This document shows positions 20,505 to 25,546 of a stretch of DNA of 25,546 bases, piece after piece. The position numbers were made by a program, and so were the translations under genes. The DNA comes from a virus: positions 1 to 25,546 of the IMG/VR virus record IMGVR_UViG_3300036715_000838; one strand, 5' to 3'. The notes under the pieces are model-generated. The model saw nothing but the letters and a program-made list of their open reading frames with translations, did no database searches and was not told where the DNA came from. Every line of letters begins with the position of its first letter. The stretch's first letter is position 1.

Positions 20505-22676
20505 ATGCCCACCGTACCTCGTTATGACTCCCCACAAGTTGCGGCCACCAACATGCCGACGCCGGGCTTCGATGCGTTCGCCATGCCTGATGTCGCTGGT
20601 CGTCAAGATCAGCAAATGGGTCAGGCTATGCAGCAGTTCGGCGGCGATGTCGGCAGGATCGCCAACGATATTGCGCAGCAGGCCAACCAGTTGCGGGTTG
20701 ACGATGCGCTCAACAAGGCCAAGGAAGCCGCGCTGCGCCTTACCTACGACAAGGACGCCGGCTTCACTAACCTGAAGGGCGCCAACGCCCTGGAACGGCC
20801 GGGCGGCAAACCCCTGGCCGATGAGTACAGTGAAAAGCTCAAGAGCAGCATCGACGAAATCGCCGGCACCCTAGGCAACGACGCCCAGCAGCAAGCCTTC
20901 GCGCTGCACGCGAACGATATTCTCACTTCGATGCGCGGGCAGGCCATGCAGCACGAGGCACAGGAATTCACGACGTATGGCCTATCGGTGGCCGAAGGAG
21001 TCCAGGACACCGCATTGCGTGAAATCGGATTGAACTGGAAAAACCCCGACGTGGTAAACTCCGCCGTCGAACGCATCCGCGGGGAAACCTACCGGCAGGC
21101 TCAACTCCTCGGCAAATCAGCCGAATGGCAGGAAGCCATGGCGCGCAAGACGACCAGCAACGCGCACAAGATTGCGTTATTGTCTGCGCTGGAAAATAAC
21201 GACCCGACCTACGCCGACGCCTACCTCAAGAAGTATTCCGACCAGATGGACGCGGACGACATCCTCACCGTGCGCGGCCATATCACCAATGAGATGGACG
21301 CCCGCGCGGGCGTCGCCGTCGCCACCGACGTGGTGGGCAAGATGCAGCCGCGTATACAGGTGGGCGAAGCCGAGCGCGCGTTCAACATCGCCGTGGGCAC
21401 CGAATCGAACGGCCGTCAGTTCGGTGCGGACGGCGAGCCGCTGACCTCGCCCAAGGGGGCCATCGGTATCGCACAGGTCATGCCTGATACCGCACCCGAG
21501 GCCGCCAAGCTGGCCGGCCTGCCGTGGGACGAGAACCGCTATAAGAACGACCCGGCATACAACAAAGCCATAGGTCTTGCCTACTTCCAAAGGCAGCTAC
21601 AGGACAACGGCGGCGACCTCGCCAAAGCCTACGCAGCCTACAACGCCGGCCCCGGCCGACTGGATAACGCCATATATAAAGCCGAGCGGTCCGCGAAGTT
21701 GGCAAAAAACGACCCGGCCGTGCATGCGTTCACATGGCTTGACTTCATGCCGCCGGAAACGCGCGATTATGTCACCAAGAACATGCGGGATTTTGAGGCC
21801 GGCCAGGGGCAACCAAACCAACCGACCTTTCAGGAAATCGACAACCAACTGCGCGCTGACCCTCGTCTCGCCGACAACCCCGCCCGCTACAAAGTGGCGC
21901 GCGAGGAAGCCGAGCGCCAGTTCACCGAGCAAACCAATGGCATCAAGCAGCGCGATGAAGAGTCCGTGACCACGGCCATGCGCGGCATCATCGAGAACGG
22001 CGGGCGATTCTCTGACCTGCCGGTCAACATTCGCATGGCCGTACCGCCCAAGGAAGTGGATAACCTGATCGGCTTCGCGCAGAAGATCGCCAAGGGCGAC
22101 GATTCCACGAGCTTGTGGCTTTACGCCAAACTGGCCGGCAACCCCGATCAACTGGCGCGCATGAGTGATAACGAGTTCTTCGCACTGCGCCGCGAACTGT
22201 CGGAGGACGACTTCAAGCACTTTTCCAGCGAGCGCGCCAAACTTACCGGGGGCGCACCAGGCGGTAACGGGCCGGGTGACATCAACAGCCAGGCCATTAA
22301 GCAGTCGCTCGATGAGCGCCTACGCATGCTGCAAATCGACCCAACACCCAAGGATGACGGCAGTAGTGGCGCCGCGCGCGTTGGCGCCATCCGTCAGTTC
22401 GTCGATCAATACTTCATGGCCGCCCAGCGCGAAGCCGGTAAGAAATTCACTGACACCGAAGTGGCACAGCACCTCGACGCGCTGTTCGCAAAAAATGCCA
22501 CTTTCCGGGGCTGGTTCACCAATTCGTCCGGCCCGATGCTGGGCATGAATGTGGGCGACGTAGACAGCAATACTAAGGACAACATCAAGTCTGCTTTCAA
22601 GCGCCAAGGCCTCGACAACCCGACTGACGCGCAGATTCTCAACGCCTATTGGAACCTAAAGGCCACCCGTAAATGA
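20505..22676 (+). CDS. Virion ejection protein with lytic transglycosylase domain
   Basis: The 723-residue protein carries an SLT-type lytic transglycosylase domain at about residues 288-400: AFNIAVGTESNG with catalytic E300, then PKGAIGIAQVMPDTAPEAAKLAG and AYAAYNAGPGRL. Long helical regions on both sides are otherwise unrecognised. In T7-like phages the corresponding internal protein (gp16) is ejected and cuts peptidoglycan so DNA can cross the periplasm. GAGGG lies upstream of the ATG at 20505. The stop codon overlaps the start of the giant gene (ATGA), fitting a shared ejection role. Confidence 0.9.
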   Translation: MPTVPRYDSPQVAATNMPTPGFDAFAMPDVAGRQDQQMGQAMQQFGGDVGRIANDIAQQANQLRVDDALNKAKEAALRLTYDKDAGFTNLKGANALERPGGKPLADEYSEKLKSSIDEIAGTLGNDAQQQAFALHANDILTSMRGQAMQHEAQEFTTYGLSVAEGVQDTALREIGLNWKNPDVVNSAVERIRGETYRQAQLLGKSAEWQEAMARKTTSNAHKIALLSALENNDPTYADAYLKKYSDQMDADDILTVRGHITNEMDARAGVAVATDVVGKMQPRIQVGEAERAFNIAVGTESNGRQFGADGEPLTSPKGAIGIAQVMPDTAPEAAKLAGLPWDENRYKNDPAYNKAIGLAYFQRQLQDNGGDLAKAYAAYNAGPGRLDNAIYKAERSAKLAKNDPAVHAFTWLDFMPPETRDYVTKNMRDFEAGQGQPNQPTFQEIDNQLRADPRLADNPARYKVAREEAERQFTEQTNGIKQRDEESVTTAMRGIIENGGRFSDLPVNIRMAVPPKEVDNLIGFAQKIAKGDDSTSLWLYAKLAGNPDQLARMSDNEFFALRRELSEDDFKHFSSERAKLTGGAPGGNGPGDINSQAIKQSLDERLRMLQIDPTPKDDGSSGAARVGAIRQFVDQYFMAAQREAGKKFTDTEVAQHLDALFAKNATFRGWFTNSSGPMLGMNVGDVDSNTKDNIKSAFKRQGLDNPTDAQILNAYWNLKATRK

Positions 22677-25546
22677 GCAACGAATTCGACGATGCCGTAT
22701 CCGCCTCCCTGCAACCCGACCTTGGGCAAGCCGCCCGTGTCGGGTTTTCTGCTGCTGCTGGTACAAACCCCGACGCCTACGCCGAGGCGCAGCGCGTCGC
22801 CCGGCGCACGGGCGTGCCCGTGGACACCGTCCTGAACATGCCCAATGAGATGAAGCAGCAGGACGCCATGGGCACCATCGACTTCGGCACCCTGGCAAAA
22901 ACCTCGCCGGCCACGGCCACCTTACTGGCTGACGTGGAGAAAGCAAAGATCGCCCACGATAACGTGGGCAGCTTGAGCAAGATCGAGAACGCGCTGTCCT
23001 TTCTAGGCGGCTCGGCCAAAGCGGGGTTTAATGACGTGCTTGGCGTGGCTGCAAAGCTCACCGACGATTTTAACCCGTTTACTTTGAGCGATTCAGACGC
23101 CGCCGTCTTGTTCAAGAACGACCCGGCCAAATTGCAGCAAATGCGCGAACAAAGCCCCGCGATGTTTTTGTCGCGCTTTGCGCGTGATCGCTCCGAAGCG
23201 TCCCAACAGAATATGCAGGATATTTCGCCGGGCGCGCAAGATGAATACGGTGGCCTGAAATACGCGACAACCGATCCTAGCCAAGCCGCTTATCTGTCAC
23301 CTGTCAAGATCATCGGCGACGCTATCCGCTCTCTCCCGACCACGGCCGCCCTCGCGCTGACTACGTACCTTACCCGTGGTGCGGCCATTCAAGGTGAAAA
23401 ACAGGCGCTCGCTGCGGGCATGAGGGGAGAAGAGGCGCGGCAAGCGGGCATCGACGCCGCCACCAACATGGCGACAAAATTCGGCGCGGCTTCTGAAGGG
23501 GTTATCGGCTACGCCCAGCAGGCCGTTCAAACGCAAAGCCAGATAGAAGGTACGCCGCTGGACAAGCTCGCGTTGTCGCCCGAGTACCAGAATCTCGTCT
23601 CACAGGGCTTTGACCCAAACGCCGCGCGCATCTATCTCGCCGCGCGCGGCGGCACGCAGTCTGGTATCGGAGCGGGTGCTGTTGACGCCCTCACCAACGC
23701 TATCGGTGGAAAGTTTTTAGGCAAGATCATCGGTGAAGGCGGGGCGCTGCTACCGCGCATTGGCAAGGGTTTTATCAACGAGGGTACGGTTGAGTCCCTA
23801 CAGAGCGGCGGGGAACAGGTATTCCAGAATATGGCGGTGAAAGACAACGCCGACCCGAGTCAATCGCTATCCGACGGTGTGCTGGAAAATATGCTGCAAG
23901 GTTTGTTCGTCGGCGGGCTGACGGGCGGCGCATTCTCCGGTATTTTCGGGCGCGCCCACCAAATGGAACAGAAGGCTAACGGCGCCGCGCAAACCGCTGA
24001 ACTGCTGGCTGAGCTCAACAAGTTGGCCGCTGCCGACAAAGTGCTGCAACGCGACCCGCAAACCTTTCAGGAATGGATCAGCAAGGCGGCCGAAAGCGGC
24101 CAGGCACAGCAGTTGTTCATCGACGCGAATGCGCTCATGCAGTCTGGCGTGGCCGAACAGGTGGCCGCCGTATCACCGGCCGTCGCTGCGCAGTTGCCCG
24201 ACGCCCTGCAAACGGGCGGGCAGATAGCTATCCCGATCGATGAATACACCGCACGCATCGCGCCGACCGAGTACGCGCAAAGCCTGCTGGATCACCTCAA
24301 GACCGACCCGGAAGAATTCAGCCGGGCCGAGGTGCAGGAGTACATGCAAAACCACGCCGAGGAATTGAAGGCCGATGTCGAGCGTGTCTTGACTGAAAAG
24401 CAAGGCGACGATACGTTCAAGCAATCCACTGAGATGGTGCGCGCCGGGATCAAGAGCCAACTCGACGCGGCCGCGCGCTTCATCCCGCAGGTGAATGATG
24501 CCTATTCGGCCATGGTCGGCAACTTCTACGCGGTACAGGCCGCGAAGCTGGGCGTGACCCCCGAGGAACTGTTCCAGCGCTACCCGCTCAAGATCGTGGC
24601 CGAACGTATCGACGGCCCGCAATTCGACCAGGGGCGAGATGGGTATGACGCTCCGGTAGGAAGCCTACTGGTCCAGCACAACCTTACCGCCAGCAATTTG
24701 CTGCACGCGCATCGCATGGGCGGCATCGCCGTTCCGTCCCTCGCTGTGGCGCATAAGGGCAAACCAACTACCAAGTTCGGTGAGATAACGCTTATGGGTA
24801 GCGCGGGCATGATCGACCCGAAAGGTGGGGGTGGCGCTAAAGTGTTCGGCGCTGACATCTATTCCCCGCGCTATCCACGAGTCACCTACCAGGTAACTAA
24901 CGAGCAGGAAAAATCACTTTTAGAGAAGCTGACGGCTGGAGGAAAGGCGACTGGCGGTCCATTAGACCTTGATGCGTTTGAAGGCAAAGGCCGCGCGGAG
25001 CTGGAGGAATCTCCGGCGGTCATGTGGCATTTCCTGAGGGATAACGGTATTGAGCCGGGCATTGTCTACGCGCCGGGTTTCAATGAAGTTGAGAAAAACG
25101 CGCTCATCGATGCTGGGTTTTCACCGTACTTCGGCAGAAAAGATACCGGAGCCCTGGTCAACGATAAGGAGTTCCAGGAGCTTGTACGCCGTTATCTGAC
25201 CGAGCAGTACACCAGGATAGACGTGCCGGGATTGATCGCCACGATCGATAGCCATTTTGACGCCTTGGTTAGAAAAAGCGCGTTAAGTATGAAACTGGTG
25301 AACGCAGAGCCGAAGGTAGATGACTACGCAACCCGCTCCGCGCTTAGAGAGCAAATAAGCAACGGTTTGGCTGACGAGTTTGGCAATTACGTTTCTGACC
25401 TGTTCGACTCGATAGGCGCAAAGGAAAAGATATTCGTCGGATACACAAACAGCGGCAACAGAAAGTACAAGCCACACACGCTCGAAACCGTGGTCGCTAT
25501 GCTCAAGAAAGATTTGCGCGGCGGCGAAGGCTTCAACTACGGGCTG
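22673..25546 (+). CDS. Giant polyvalent phage protein, N-terminal 958 residues; runs off the window
   Basis: The frame is open from the ATG at 22673 to the end of the window. Residues 1-300 are helical with a Gly/Ala hydrophobic stretch (SLPTTAALALTTYLTRGAAI). Residues 320-430 contain Gly-rich segments (GGKFLGKIIGEGGALLPRIG, GLFVGGLTGGAFSGIFGRA) that could cross or perturb a membrane. From about 670 it has LLVQHNLTASNLLHAHRMGGIAVPSLAV and FGEITLMG, and at the end KIFVGYTNSGNRKYKPHTLETVV, both patterns I associate with large polyvalent (DarB-like) phage proteins that enter the cell with the DNA. Catalytic modules (methylase, helicase, ADP-ribosyltransferase, protease) would lie beyond the window. 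Codons from about 24890 onward are richer in A and T. Confidence 0.83.
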   Translation, partial: MSNEFDDAVSASLQPDLGQAARVGFSAAAGTNPDAYAEAQRVARRTGVPVDTVLNMPNEMKQQDAMGTIDFGTLAKTSPATATLLADVEKAKIAHDNVGSLSKIENALSFLGGSAKAGFNDVLGVAAKLTDDFNPFTLSDSDAAVLFKNDPAKLQQMREQSPAMFLSRFARDRSEASQQNMQDISPGAQDEYGGLKYATTDPSQAAYLSPVKIIGDAIRSLPTTAALALTTYLTRGAAIQGEKQALAAGMRGEEARQAGIDAATNMATKFGAASEGVIGYAQQAVQTQSQIEGTPLDKLALSPEYQNLVSQGFDPNAARIYLAARGGTQSGIGAGAVDALTNAIGGKFLGKIIGEGGALLPRIGKGFINEGTVESLQSGGEQVFQNMAVKDNADPSQSLSDGVLENMLQGLFVGGLTGGAFSGIFGRAHQMEQKANGAAQTAELLAELNKLAAADKVLQRDPQTFQEWISKAAESGQAQQLFIDANALMQSGVAEQVAAVSPAVAAQLPDALQTGGQIAIPIDEYTARIAPTEYAQSLLDHLKTDPEEFSRAEVQEYMQNHAEELKADVERVLTEKQGDDTFKQSTEMVRAGIKSQLDAAARFIPQVNDAYSAMVGNFYAVQAAKLGVTPEELFQRYPLKIVAERIDGPQFDQGRDGYDAPVGSLLVQHNLTASNLLHAHRMGGIAVPSLAVAHKGKPTTKFGEITLMGSAGMIDPKGGGGAKVFGADIYSPRYPRVTYQVTNEQEKSLLEKLTAGGKATGGPLDLDAFEGKGRAELEESPAVMWHFLRDNGIEPGIVYAPGFNEVEKNALIDAGFSPYFGRKDTGALVNDKEFQELVRRYLTEQYTRIDVPGLIATIDSHFDALVRKSALSMKLVNAEPKVDDYATRSALREQISNGLADEFGNYVSDLFDSIGAKEKIFVGYTNSGNRKYKPHTLETVVAMLKKDLRGGEGFNYGL

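Noticed and set aside
13339-25546. A diversity-generating retroelement as in BPP-1, given the BPP-1-like head genes
   Set aside because: No reverse transcriptase, template repeat or variable repeat is visible; such an element, if present, would lie outside the window.

Overview
This window is a GC-rich segment of a tailed phage or prophage with a podovirus-type (T7-like short tail) structural module. It contains no host gene, integrase or tRNA, so free phage and prophage cannot be told apart. The head genes, in the order TerS, TerL, portal, Bbp19-like, scaffold, capsid, Bbp16-like cement, most resemble Bordetella phage BPP-1 and Burkholderia podoviruses. That and the high GC suggest a betaproteobacterial host; this is inference from recognised families, not a database search.

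Left arm (1-5445, all minus strand). This is one tightly packed leftward operon read from about 5475 down to 1. In transcription order it holds: a 43-aa protein, a 128-aa acidic helical protein, a protein with an EEKA repeat, a DUF7666-type protein with 27 nine-residue repeats, a DUF2800 Cas4/RecB-like nuclease, a 55-aa protein, a DUF2815 single-strand DNA-binding protein, a 68-aa protein, and the N-terminal 287 residues of a family A DNA polymerase that leaves the window. Several junctions are ATGA or GTGA overlaps. Two adjacent RNA hairpins lie just before the polymerase.

Control region (5446-5636). Two back-to-back sigma70 promoters form an inverted near-duplicate and share operator-like sequence. 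The rightward one drives a small Cro/YdaS-like regulator (5637) and, by ATGA overlap, a D5/P4-type primase-helicase (5873). Directly behind the helicase is a 19-bp inverted repeat around an AT-rich core, a good candidate replication origin (8404-8517).

Right arm (8540-25546, all plus strand). This is the late region: HTH protein, terminase small and large subunits, GNAT acetyltransferase, small Ala-rich protein, portal, two tandem spike-base-like proteins, capsid-staple-like protein, Bbp19-like protein, scaffold, major capsid, Bbp16-like cement, a small protein, two tail tube/nozzle proteins (T7 gp11 and gp12-like), a gp14-like internal protein, a lytic transglycosylase ejection protein, and the first 958 residues of a giant polyvalent protein that leaves the window.

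The main new observation is a bipartite motif, GTGCACGTA-N16-CTA(C/G)NNT, found at identical spacing upstream of three late genes (10895, 14358, 19941). It looks like a late promoter with a sigma70-like -10 and a non-standard upstream box. At the acetyltransferase gene the predicted start point falls inside a hairpin that buries the start codon, which suggests that readthrough and local transcripts are translated differently.
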